Source of the DNA: Chamaelirium japonicum
Lineage: Eukaryota > Streptophyta > Magnoliopsida > Liliales > Melanthiaceae
Assembly (NCBI GenBank): GCA_947650365.1
Contig: OX393557.1
Coordinates: 47,957,979 to 48,021,978, forward strand
Direction of reading: 5' to 3'
DNA: 64,000 nt
How positions within the stretch are numbered: position 1 is the stretch's first letter; each line of letters starts with the position of its first letter. This document shows positions 46,470 through 57,904 of this stretch, piece by piece. The translations under genes and the position numbers were made by a program. The notes beneath the pieces are model-generated. The model had not been told where the DNA came from and ran no database searches. It saw nothing but the letters and a program-made list of their open reading frames with translations.

Positions 46470-49400
46470 TAAGCGTTAAAAAATCATAAGTTAGCGTGTT
46501 TCGGCTTTGAAATAGGTTTGGATTCGATCGGATCGGCATCCGATAATTCGAAGTTGGAATTATTCCGTATTTTGGACTTGCGAGCGAGTTCTAATTGGAT
46601 ATTTGACCAATTTATGCTCCGATTCACCGATTTAGAGTCTAAGTGTTGAAAAATCATAAGTTAGCGTGTTTTGGATTTGAAATAGGTTTGGATTCGATCG
46701 GATCGGCATCGGATCGGCATCCGATAATTCGTACTTGGAATTATTCCGTATTTCGGACTAGCGAGCGAGTTCTAATTGGATATTTGACCAATTTACGTAC
46801 GCTCCGATTCACCGATTTAGAGTTTAAGTGTTGGAAAATCATAAGTTAGCGTGTTTCGGATATGAAATAGGTTTGGATTCGATCGGATCGTCATCGGATC
46901 GACATCCGATAATTCGAAGTTGGAATTATTCCGTATTTCAGACTTGCGAGCGAGTTCTAATTGGATATTTAACCAATTTACGCTCTGATTCACCGATTTA
47001 GAGTCTAAGTGTTGGAAAATCATAAGTTAGCGTGTTTCGTATTTGAAATAGGTTTGGATTCGATCGGATCGTCATCGGATCGGCATCCGATAATTCGTAC
47101 TTGGAATTATTCTGTATTTCGGACTTGCGAGCGAGTTCTAATTGGATATTTGAACAATTTACGCTCCGATTCACCGATTTAGAGTCTAAGTGTTGGAAAA
47201 TCATAAGTTAGCGTGTTTCGGATTTGAAATAGGTTTGGATTCAATCGGATCGACATCCGATAATTCATACTTGGAATTATTCCGTATTTCGGACTTGCGA
47301 GTGAGTTCTAATTGGATATTTGAACAATTTACGCTCCGATTTATCGATTTAGAGTCTAGCTAAGTGTTGGAAAATCATAAGTTAGTGTGTTTTGGATTTG
47401 AAATAGGTTTGGATTTGATCGGATCGTCATCGGATCGGCATCCGATAATTCGTACTTGGAATTATTCTGTATTTCGGACTTGCGAGCGAGTTCTAATTGG
47501 ATATTTGACCAATTTACGCTCCGATTCACCGATTTAGAGTCTAAGTGTTGAAAAATCATAAGTTAGCGTGTTTCGGATTTGAAATAGGTTTGGATTCGAT
47601 CGGATTGTCATCGGATCGGTATCTGATAATTCGTACTTGGAATTATTCCGTATTTCGGACTTACGAGCGAGTTCTAATTGGATATTTGAACAATTTACGC
47701 TCCGATTCACCGATTTAGAGTCTAAGTGTTGGAAAATCATAAGTTAGCGTGTTTCGGATTTGAAATAGGTTTGGATTCGATCGGATCATCATCGGATCGG
47801 CATCCGATAATTCGTACTTGGAATTATTCCGTATTTCGGACTTGCGAGCGAGTTCTAATTGGATATTTAAACAATTTACGCTCCGATTCATCGATTTAGA
47901 GTCTAAGTGTTGGAAAATCATAAGTTAGCGTTTTTCGGATATGAAATAGGTTTGGATTCGATCAGATCGTCATCGAATCGGCATCCGATAATTCGAAGTT
48001 GGAATTATTCCATATTTCGGACTTGCGAGCGAGTTCTAATTGGATATTTGACCAATTTACGCTCCGATTCACCGATTTAGAATCTAAGTGTTGGAAAATC
48101 ATAATTTAGCGTGTTTCGGATATGAAATAGGTTTGGATTCGATCGGATCGTCATCGGATCGGCATCCGATAATTTGAAGTTGGAATTATTCCGTATTTCG
48201 GACTTGCGAGCGAGTTCTAATTGGATATTTGACCAATTTACGCTCCGATTCACCGATTTAGAGTCTAAGTGTTGGAAAATCATAAGTTAGCGTGTTTCGG
48301 ATATGAAATAGGTTTGGATTCGATCGGATCGTCATCGGATCGACATCTGATAATTCAAAGTTGGAATTATTCCGTATTTCGGATTTGCGAGCGAGTTCTA
48401 ATTGGATATTTAAACAATTTACGCTCCGATTCACCGATTTAGAGTCTAAGTGTTGGAAAATCATAAGTTAGCGTGTTTCGGATTTGAAATAGGTTTGGAT
48501 TCGATCGGATCATCATCGGATCGACATCCGATAATTCGTACTTGGAATTATTCTATATTTCGGACTTGCGAGCGAGTTCTAATTGGATATTTGAACAATT
48601 TACGCTCTGATTCACCGATTTAGAGTCTAAGTGTTGGAAAATCATAAGTTAGCGTGTTTCGGATTTGAAATAGGTTTGGATTCGATCGGATCATCATCGG
48701 ATCGGCATCCGATAATTCGTACTTGGAATTATTCCGTATTTCGGACTTACGAGCAAGTTCTAATTGGATATTTGAATAATTTATGCTCCGATTCACCGAT
48801 TTAGAGTCTAAGTATTGGAAAATCATAAGTTAGCGTGTTTCATTTTTGAAATCGGTTTGGATTCAATCGGATCGTCATCGGATCGGCATCCGATAATTCA
48901 TACTTGAAATTATTCCGTATTTCAGACTTGTGAGCGAGTTCTAATTGGATATTTGAACAATTTACGCTCCGATTCACCGATTTAGAGTCTAAGTGTTGGA
49001 AAATCATAAGTTAGCGTGTTTCGGATATGAAATAGGTTTGGATTCGATCGGATCGGCATCCGATAATTCGAAGTTGGAATTATTCCATATTTCGGACTTG
49101 CGAGCGAGTTCTAATTGGATATTTGACCAATTTATGCTCCGATTCACCGATGTAGAATCTAAGTGTTGTAAAATCATAAGTTAGCGTGTTTCGGATATGA
49201 AATAGGTTTGGATTCGATCGGATCGTCATCCGATAATTCGTACTTGGAATTATTTCGTATTTTGGACTTGCGAACGAGTTCTAATTGGATATTTGACCAA
49301 TTTACGCTCCGATTCACCGATTTAGAGTCTAAGTGTTGGAAAATCATAAGTTAGCGTGTTTCGGATATGAAATAGGTTTGGATTCGATCGGATCGTCATC

Positions 49401-49530
49401 GGATCGGCATCCGATAATTCGAAGTTGGAATTATTCCGTATTTCAGACTTGCGAGCGAGTTGTAATTGGATATTTGACCAATTTTAGCTCCGATTTACCG
49501 ATTTAGAATCAAAGTGTTGGAAAATCATAA
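46470..49530. repeat. Satellite-like array, 181-bp unit, ~17 copies
   Basis: The phrase AATCATAAGTTAGCGTGTTT marks each unit; successive units lie 181 bp apart over most of the array, with a few of 178-192 bp or lacking an 11-bp GTCATCGGATC block. Units are roughly 90-95% alike by eye. Sub-repeats of CATCGGATCG lie inside each unit. Each unit gives a ~68-codon open frame on the minus strand starting MIFQHLDSK, but 181 is not a multiple of three, so no continuous protein exists and I do not call these genes. It lies downstream of the TNPA-like gene in transcription order. Confidence 0.95.
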
Positions 49531-49681
49531 GTGTGATAATATGATCTAAACTCAAATTAGTAAGATTCATATTTTTTTACTAATTTTAGCTCTGATTTAC
49601 CGATTTAGAATCTAAGTATTGGAAAATCATAAGTGTGATAATATAATCTAAACTCAAATTAGTAAGATTCATATTTTTTAC
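49484..49681. repeat. Tandem pair, ~100-bp unit, at the array edge
   Basis: TTTTAGCTC.GATTTACCGAT... and AAATTAGTAAGATTCATAT occur twice about 98 bp apart. The unit combines the end of the 181-bp monomer with about 60 bp of new sequence, so it is a derived edge repeat. Confidence 0.8.
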
Positions 49682-49710
49682 TAATATTATAAAGATTAGT
49701 AAGTATCTGA

Positions 49711-51404
49711 TCATGAGCATGAGCCACCGCTAGACCGGCTTATGAAGTCATTAAGCTGACGCTCCAGTTCCCTGCGAGCTTCTCTTTCCTCATCGAGGGC
49801 CTTCTTCTCCGCCTCAACCCTCTGCTCGAGGGCCTGCCTCTGCTCTCGCTCCGCCTCAACCCTCTGCTCGAGGGCCTGCCTCTGCTCTCGCTCCGCGTCT
49901 AGCACAGACTGCAACTGAGTGAGAGCACCGGTCAGAGTGTCCCGTGCCCTCGAGCGCATACCCTCTCGTCCAAAGTAGGAGGAGGGCGTGACTCCAAGGC
50001 CCGTACAAAGGACACGGCCGTGCGTGGCAGGTCTCAGCACAGTATCCATCGCTGAGTCGACAGATACTGAGCTGGAGGAGGAGCCGGCCTCGCCCGACGG
50101 GGTCACCAGAAGTCGCATCCTCTCCTATATAAAAACAACCAATGATATTCAATGATATTTTATGGCATACGTATAAGAATATATTAACAGTAATTTAATT
50201 ACTTACCACTTGCGAGGCAACCCTGTCGTCCAGAAATGACCCATCGGTACGCCGCCTCCTAGAGGCCTCAAAAAGGTCAATCCTATTAGGCTCGTGGCCC
50301 AAGGACTGTGTCTATTGGACATATAAAATAAATAGATGAGTTAATATAATATGTATAGAGCTTTAAATAATAACAATGTTTGTATCATTTACCAGCTACT
50401 GGGCAAGCTGGGGCATGGAGGTCCTCCCCTTCACTGGAGCAGGTGTCGTCGAGGCACTTCTATTCTGCTTGCCTTTATGTGAACTCGCCTGTGTCAATCG
50501 ATTAAATTTTGAAACATCAATACAAATTTTTAGTATAACATTAAAACAAGTACGAATCAACAAAATTATAATTATATCTGAAAGTGAGGGGTGGCCCAGT
50601 GAGCGACCAAAAACTGTAGAACGTGTAGCGGTGGCGCGTCTCTCGTCCCGGCCGCAGCCTGTACCGCCTCAGCCGGCTGGCCAACCAAGTAACCGTAGAG
50701 CTGGTAGAGCTCGTGACGGTAATCCCTGTACCGCTCACCCATCATCTTCCATAAGTCCTCCCGATGGGTGTCGGTTTCCATGTTCTCCCATTTAAATTTC
50801 TCCTGTAAAATCAATTTAGAAACAATCATTTTATCAAATCAAATTATAAAGAAGTACGATATTATTCTAAAATGCTTTAATAAAACTAACGTACCAAAAA
50901 CTAATGATACATCCTCTCCTTATAGGATGCATCAATGTTCTTCCACCCCCTTAACCCCACAATCGTGGCATTCTTCTCCTCCCGGACTATAATACCGACC
51001 CACGTGGCGGCGTCAGAAGCGTGCTCGCCCACAAAGGTCCTACCGCTCCACTGTAGGGAAAGCGGCTCGCGTAAGGTCGACAAGCGTCGGGACGTCGTCA
51101 CGCCCCGGTCGCCTACGTGCCTGGTGATCCTCGACCCTGCAAATAAAATATACATCAGTACTGAAGAAGTATTTACAATATGTATAAAACTTTAGATCTA
51201 AACATTACCTGTGGGCGTAGACGCTGCAGCCGAGTGCTGAGCACTGCTCGAAGCTCCAGAGGATGCGACCACATCAGTTGCTGGTGTGGAGAGAGGAACA
51301 GCACTACCAGATCCGGACGGCTCGGCCTTGGACCCTGGGGTGGCAGCCGGAGCGCTCCGAGCTACCCCACCCCTGCCTCTACGAACATATGACCGTGATG
51401 CCAT
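49711..51404 (-). pseudogene. CACTA second gene (TNPA-like, Ptta/En/Spm family), probably damaged
   Basis: Multi-exon gene on the minus strand. Start at 51404 (MASRSYVRRGRGGVAR). Exons approximate to 51404-51210, 51138-50902, 50803-50580, 50490-50400, 50310-50215 and 50124-49711, with GT/AG-like borders (for example CCCACAG|GTAATG after exon 1). It encodes a low-complexity Ser/Ala N-terminus, a Trp-rich region (TWVGIIVREEKNATIVGLRG, KFKWENMETDTHREDLWKMM) typical of plant transposase family 24 proteins, and a C-terminal coiled coil with a duplicated 14-residue block EREQRQALEQRVEA. This protein class is expected to bind the subterminal motifs. An in-frame TAG near 50905, where relatives usually continue, suggests damage. 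Exon limits are my reading. Confidence 0.7.
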
Positions 51405-51645
51405 CTGAAACAGTTTAATTTACATATGAAACAGTAAGATTTACATATGAAACAATATGAAATAGTTTGATTTACATATGAAACAGTATGATTTATGAAA
51501 TAATATGAAACAGTTTGATTTACATATAAAACGGTATGATTTACATATGAAACAGTTTGATTTACATATGAAATAGTATAAATTAATATGATATATATAT
51601 GAAATAATATGATTTATATATGAAACAATTTGATTTACATACGGT
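51405..51645. repeat. AT-rich ~21-bp tandem repeat between the two CACTA genes
   Basis: About ten imperfect copies of TTTACATATGAAACAGT(TT)GA between the start of the TNPA-like gene and the stop codon of the transposase gene. It may occupy the promoter of the TNPA-like gene. Confidence 0.7.
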
Positions 51646-54600
51646 CTAGTCATTTTCTGTCTCATCTCTGTCACTCTCATCGCATCCCTCTTCTATCATT
51701 TGATCTACATTCGCTGTCCAGTTTATATTGTCGACATCTTCATTTTTGTCGTGCACTGCGTCGACAATGATTATCTCATCATTCTGGTATGCATCCAAAT
51801 CATCATCGACGACCCCCGCACCCCCGCATCCTTGTCTCCCATGTCATAAAAATCTCTGGGTGGTGACCCGACTACAATTTGCCAACCTGGAGAGGTATTA
51901 TTCGGTGCATAAAATATCTGTTGCGCTTGAGAGGCAAGAATGAATGGATCTTGATATTGGGTATTCAATCTCTTGCCAGTGTTGATGCTGATAAAACCGT
52001 ATTTGTCGATATTATAACCAGTCCCGCGATTATTAACATCATACCAATCGCATTTGAATAATACGATCTGATTTTGGCCAAGGAATTTAATCTCGAGAAT
52101 CTCGTTGAGGACGCCGTAGAAGTCGATATTTTCTAATTCTTCTTGCTCACCGTTGACGACAACCCCACTATTTTGGGTTCTTCGTGATTTTTCACTATCT
52201 TTCATCCGAAATCTATAACCGTTCACGATATAACCATCGTACGATATTGCGTCTTGCAAAGGACTACAAGATAAGTGTCAGAGATCCTCATTCATCAGCG
52301 GATCGTGGTTGTCGTGCAGCTCTTGTGTCTATAATAACCACATGACATTCATGATATGAACACATAATTATTATTCGGTAATGGATGTCAATAAAATTCA
52401 GTAATGATGTGAATACTTACGTGTTTCTCGAACTACGATGGGAATTCACGATCATGAATTTGGGGAGCATTTCGAGTACCCCGATTATTAATGATGGCTT
52501 TATGCTTCCTATTTTACAGGTTATGAATTAGATTATAATTAGCACATATACTTAATGAATGGACTGAAAGAAAGAGTAAATGATCGTAAAATGCTTACTC
52601 AATGAATGGCCACACTTCATCACATTGGCATAACACATACATATGTGCCTGTTGAATCTCATCTACAGACAATCGACGGGTTTTGCCTCCTCCTACAGGT
52701 CTACCCATTTCGGCAAATATAGACAGACTCCCATCGAAGTCTATTGGACCACCGTCATAGTTCCGCTCAAGTTGATTGAATCGCGTGTCTATACCATGTA
52801 GGTATCTTGAGCAGAATGTTAGACATTCTTCTGCTAGGTATCCTTCAGCAATTGATCCCTCCGGACGACTTTTATTACGAACATATGATTTCAATATTCG
52901 CAAGTACCTAATTTGAGAAAAAAATTTAGATAAATATATCAAGAACGATCAAATACATTGTGCGAATGAGAAGAGATGATTACCTCTCGATAAAATACAT
53001 CCAACGGTAATGAACTGGGCCGCCGAGTTTGGCCTCATTTACTAAGTGAACGGTCAAATGCACCATAACATCAAAGAAGGAAGGTGAAAAATATCATCTC
53101 TAGCTTGCACAATGTGATCGCAATATCCCTCTCCATCTGATCAAGTTGGTCCACTCTAAGTACCTTCGAGCACAACTGTCTGAAAAAAGTGCTGAGCTCA
53201 ATTAACGGACCGGACACTTGTTCGGTTAAATTCCCACGTATAGCAAGAGATAACAATCGCTGCATAAGAACATGACAATCGTGGCTCTTTAATCCAGACA
53301 ACTTCCGGCCGTTCTCTTGCACGCATCGTGCGATATTCGAAGAATAACCGTCTGGCGTTTTCACAGACCGTAGGAATGCACATAAGGCTGCCTTTTGCTG
53401 TAAGCTCATGGTGTAGTATGCACTTGGCAACACATACTTATCCCCAATCTCTTGGGGATGAAGTGATTTTCGGATGCTCAACTCCTTAAGATCGAGACGA
53501 GATTTAAGATTATCCTTTGTCTTACCGCCAAGATTCAGCAGTGTTCCTATAATATTGTCACACACATTTTTCACGATATGCATGACATCCAAGTTATGCC
53601 GCAAAAGTAGGCTGCTCCAGTACGGTAGTTTAAAGAAAATACTCTTCTTCTTTCAGTTATGCTCACGCGTAGAATCTTCATACGTTATCTTCTTTTTACC
53701 TTTCCCAAGTGCCACGGCATCAAGTTGATCCAATTCGCATTCGACTTCTACCCCCGAAAGCTGCTCCGGGGCCTTTGCAAGTTCCTTCTTGCCGTTGAAC
53801 GCTCTTTTGTTCTGCCTCCACTTATGGCCATCAACAAGGAATCTTCGATGGCCCATATAACAGAACTTGCCTCCGTTCTTCAACCGTAATGAATCTGTCT
53901 CCTTATTGCATGTAAGGCACGCCAATTTTCCTTTAGTACTCCACCCGGATAAGTTGGCATATGCAGGAAAATCGTTGATCGTCCATAGAAGTGCCGCATG
54001 CATCTGAAAATTCTCGCGCAACGAGGCATCATACGTATCGGCCCCAACTTCCCATAACTCGTTCAACTCCTTAATCAACGGCTGCAAATAAATGTCAATA
54101 TCATTACCAGGCGACCTGGGTCCGGGAATGAGCAAGGAGAGCATTGTGTATGGCTTTTTTAAGCACATCCAGGGAGGCAAATTGTATGGAACTAGGACAA
54201 CTGGCCGAATGCTGTATGACACACTCATATTCCCAAAGGGATTGAAGCCATCGCTAGCAAGCCCTAACCTGACGTTGCGAACTTCACATGCGAATTCAGG
54301 ATAGGTATGATCAAAATCTTTCCACGTCAGAGAGTCGGCCGGATGTCTCATAATCCCATCATCTGTACGTTCTCGTGCATGCCACCTCATGTGCTCAGCA
54401 GTCTTCGATGACATAAACAACCTCTGAAGCCTGTCCCTAAGCGGGAAGTATAGGAGAACCTTTACAGATACATTTTTCTTCCTTCGACTGGTACTAGACT
54501 CGGCATCCGTCTCTTTATATCTCGTTGCTCCGTATATATGGCATGACCGCGCATGTTCGTACTCTTTCCGGTACAACATACAATCGTTCACGCATGCATC

Positions 54601-55252
54601 AATTTTCTATAACCCAGATCGAGATCTTTAATTGTCTTCTTCGCCTCGTAGAATGATTTCGGTACTGTCTTACCCATAGGAAAATCCTCTTTCAGCAACT
54701 CTACCAACATATTAAATGACTTATTACTCCAACCATTGAGGCACTTCAAATGAAGAAGCTTTACAGTGAAAGAGAGTTTTGAAAACTTCTCACACCCCGG
54801 GTATAGAGGTTGTTCGGCATCTTTAAGCAATCTGTAGAACTTGTCCGCTTCAATATTGGGCTGATCACTTGACGGTGTTTCCGTGCCTATTTCACCTTAC
54901 AAATCATGTATCATACCCTGCATGTCATCGTCATCGTCTGTATTAATATTATCATCAGTGATCACTGTGTTTGCAGTTTCACCGTGAGCTGCCATGGGAA
55001 CTGCATCTAGCTCCTCACCGTGCGAGAACCAACGAGTATAGCTAATGTCAATGCCACGCATTACCAGATCAACCTCATATTCCTCTCGAACCTTCCTAGT
55101 CACCCTTCCGCAGTCTATACATGGACACACAATTTTCCATCAAGCAGTGCAAGACGCTCAAATGCAAAATCCAGAAATTTTCTGACTCCTTCTCTGTACT
55201 CTTGACTCATGCGATTCGAATTACGCATCCAACTCTTATCGAGCGAAGACAT
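51646..55252 (-). pseudogene. CACTA transposase (TNP2 / DUF4218 / DUF4216), damaged
   Basis: The transposase cuts and rejoins the element's CACTA ends. Start at 55252 (MSSLDKSWMRNSNRMSQEYR), the usual N-terminal transposase-associated domain with CPCIDCGR. The Transposase_21 (TNP2) core follows at 54590-53655: HPADSLTWKDFDHTYPEF, LGLASDGFNPFGNMS, PGPRSPGNDIDIYLQPL, LTCNKETDS and FNGKKE. The phrase HNLDVMHIVKNVCDN starts the next block, then DUF4218 (53071-52600, ending DEVWPFIE) and DUF4216 (52260-51775, NIDFYGVLNEILEIKFLG). An acidic tail (DAYQNDEIIIVDAVHD..) ends with TAG at 51646-51648. Frame changes near 55127, 54590, 53655 and 53090 and a stop near 54898 break it, so this copy is not autonomous. 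Introns lie around 52960, 52560-52400 and 52330-52270. Confidence 0.85.
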
Positions 55253-56440
55253 CTTCGTCTATCTAGCTATACAACACCTGAAGTAATTTCAAAATTGTCC
55301 AAAACTTATCAAATTGTCCAAAACTTATCAAATTTACTGATCATACCACTTGTGCATAACTTTATCTTCTAAACAACATCAACTCTCACTAAAAACCAAC
55401 TTGTGCATAGCTTTATCTTCTAAATTAGCAAAATATATTGAGAGGGGATGGTTCAATATTTCTCAAAAAAAAAAAAGAGAGGGGATGATTCAATAAACTA
55501 GTACACCCTTACTATTTAGAGTTTGGGCGTAAAATGAGTCAAGCTTAACACGACCCGAACGCAGCCCGAACTCAAGTTCGGGCTTGAAATTATGTCCAAG
55601 TTCACATAAAGCTTGGTTCAAATTTTTCGAAAGAACAAACGGGTATTCGGCTAGCCCAACCCAATTTGACAGTCCTAGCCATTGCCAAGGGTTATATCTA
55701 AATGCACCTATCATTTTAACATCTGACCTGTGATTTTCTTAGCATCCAACCCATTTAGGTTGATATGTAATGGCACCCCTAATAACCCCAAAATATATGA
55801 TATTGTAGTCATATAGAGTATTCAGAAATTCGCATCTAGCCAACTACCAAAAGGTAGTTTCACTGCTCGTTGACCAATGCATACACCTAATGGAATGGAA
55901 CTTGCCAAAAATTCACCATGATCAAGAGTATTTAGTAGCTTAGCTGTTTTTGGCAGTCAAATATGCCAAGGCAATGGTTGAGAAAGAAATTTTGGGGCAA
56001 AGGTATGATTTTATAATTCAATTCATTTTCCCTTCACTATTACTCTACCTTATAGTTGATGATATTCAAAAGTGATGCATTGACCTCTTTACATAGAAAG
56101 CTTCAATTTTAGGCCCCTCTATTCTATTAAGGATATTGTACTCAAAAAAATTTGAGAAGTATTAGTTGCTCCTAAAGAGTCTAACAGAAAGGAGAGATAG
56201 ATGATGATCTATCCAATAAGATTCGAGCTTGTTGGATAGAGTGGAGAGGGGCCTCAGGATTGTTAGTGATCGATGCATGCCTTTAAGACTCAGAGGTAAA
56301 TTTTAAAACAGTATCTCAAGTTTATTTCAGATCATGGATTAATTTCAAAAAATTCCTTCATTAGTATGGTATTTTATTAACCCATCTTGTGGATGAGAAA
56401 CAACTGAAGTAAAGTTGAGCTATAGTTTGAAGAATTTAAT
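55253..56440. other. CACTA 5' region, non-coding
   Basis: Between the transposase start and the right subterminal block. 55500-55680 resembles the hAT-type MITEs (CCCGAACTC, GTTCGGGC, CCAACCCAATTTGACAGTCC) and may be a degraded insertion, but no target duplication is seen. The rest is AT-rich and featureless. Confidence 0.4.
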
Positions 56441-56472
56441 AACAGCAATGTGTCAAAGCTCATGAAGTCATC

Positions 56473-56690
56473 AGTAATAGGGAAGAGGAGGAGGAGGAGC
56501 TCACCGGGGGGAGGAGGAGGAGGAGGAGCCTACGAGGCGGAGGAGGAGGAGCTCGTCGGTCGCCGGGGAGGAGGAGGAGGAGCCCACGAGGCGGAGGAGG
56601 AGGAGGAGGAGCTCGCCGCCGGTCGCCGGGGAGGGGGGGAGGCCGGGGAGGGGGGGAGATTTAGAGAGAGAGAGAAAGGGGCGGCCGGGG
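56473..56690 (+). repeat. GGAGGA-rich tract in the CACTA right arm
   Basis: Multiple copies of GAGGAGGAGGAGGAGC and CGCCGGGGAGG. An apparent Gly/Glu-rich frame here reflects base composition. It lies just inside the subterminal repeats; in relatives this is where the transposase promoter and 5' UTR usually sit. Confidence 0.7.
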
Positions 56691-56737
56691 AGAGGTTAGA
56701 TCGAAACAGAACAGAAGAGGATCGCTGAAAGTAATAT

Positions 56738-57491
56738 ATGGTAGGGTTTTTACCGACGGAACATTTTAATTCCGTCGATAAAAATATTATTTTTACCGAC
56801 GGTACAATAATATCCGTCGGTAAAAATCGACGACGAAACTCAGGGTTCCATTTTTTCCAGAGACTCGGTTTTTACCCTGTGTTTCGTCGTGACATTTTTA
56901 CCGACGAATATTTAATTGCTGTCGGCATTGTTACCGACGGACATGTAATTTTCGTCGGTATAATGGCTGTATACCGACGGACTAATAAAGTCCGTCGGTA
57001 AAATATCACGACGAAACACAGGGTTCCATTTTTTCCAGAGGCTCGGTTTTTACCCTGAGTTTCGTCATGACATTTTTACCGACAGATAGTTAATTCCCGT
57101 CGGCATTATGTCGACGGACATATAATGTTCGTCGGTGCAATTCTTTATACCGACGGACAAATAACGTCCGTCGGTAAAATATCACGATGAAACTCAGGGT
57201 TCCTTTTTTTCCAAAGACTCGGTTTTTACCCTGAGTTTCGTCGTGACATTTTACCGACGGACGTTATTTGTCCGTCGGTATAAAGCATTGTACCGACGGA
57301 CATTATTTGTCTGTCGGTATAAAGCATTGTACCGACGGATAATATGTGACCGTCAGTAATAAATGTGCAAAAAGAATTAAAAAAATTAAAGTTATAATAC
57401 CGACGGACATTATTGTCACCGTCGGTAAAAAGTATATTATTACCGACGGTGATGATAATGTCCGTCGGTAAAGAACCTATTTCTTGTAGTG
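56738..57491. repeat. CACTA right terminal and subterminal repeats
   Basis: About 25 copies of TACCGACGGA/TCCGTCGGTA. They are organised in three larger tandem units of ~185 bp (56820-57000, 57000-57180, 57180-57250), each with TTTTTCCAGAGACTCGG-like text and ACTCAGGGTTCC. Ends with TTGTAGTG. Confidence 0.9.
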
Positions 57492-57494
57492 TTT

Positions 57495-57904
57495 GTCTCC
57501 CTTTCATGTGCGTCTTCCGACTGGCGAGGTTGCGTCCGGGCATGCTGAGCAGGGAGCGATCGAAAAGAATTTCGGGCTGGAGCTTTGCTAAGCATAGTGA
57601 AGAGCTGACGAAGTGCCGAGTGTTATCGGCTTCTCTACCCCGGGAGTTGCAGTGCGTGTAGGCTGCGGAAGGCGAGCCATTTCAGTACCTCAAGGACTTT
57701 GACCCTCTTGTCATCTTTTAATTTGCTGACTGGACTTGTGGATCTACACTCGCTCTTCTCTGGGCTGGCCTTCTTGGTCGACGTTGGTGTGTTTCTTTTT
57801 ATCTGGACTGAACCTCTTAGGCTGCCTACGTACCCTACTAAGAGAGATCAAGTCGCACGTAGTTCGTTTATTCATTTTTTTTTTGCAAGGAGTGCGGCCT
57901 TGCT
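57495..57904. other. 3' untranslated region of the Tat-like element (right of CACTA)
   Basis: Non-coding continuation between the CACTA insertion and the end of the integrase region. No gene supported. Confidence 0.55.

Larger units (their letters stand above)
45563..57491 (-). mobile_element. CACTA (En/Spm) DNA transposon, 11.9 kb, with 3-bp TSD
   Basis: Left end CACTACAAAAAAAATAG, right end TTTCTTGTAGTG (the inverse of CACTACAAGAAA). Both flanks are TTT (45560-45562 and 57492-57494). The first ~500 bp and last ~750 bp are packed with TTACCGACGG/CCGTCGGTAA motifs, the subterminal sites to which the element's DNA-binding protein is expected to bind. Two genes on the minus strand: TNP2-type transposase (51646-55252) and a TNPA-like gene (49711-51404). 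A large satellite-like array fills 46470-49530. Inserted in the 3' untranslated region of the Tat-like element. Confidence 0.95.

Noticed and set aside
46817-48826. A family of ~68-codon minus-strand frames starting MIFQHLDSK, repeated every 181 bp
   Set aside because: They are readings of one satellite unit; 181 bp is not a multiple of three, units contain in-frame ends and there is no known domain.
46470-49530. CRISPR-like regular repeat array
   Set aside because: Units are contiguous with no unique spacers, in a plant CACTA element; it is a tandem satellite.
56450-56728. Gly/Glu-rich 92-codon frame
   Set aside because: Consequence of GGAGGA repeats in the CACTA right arm.
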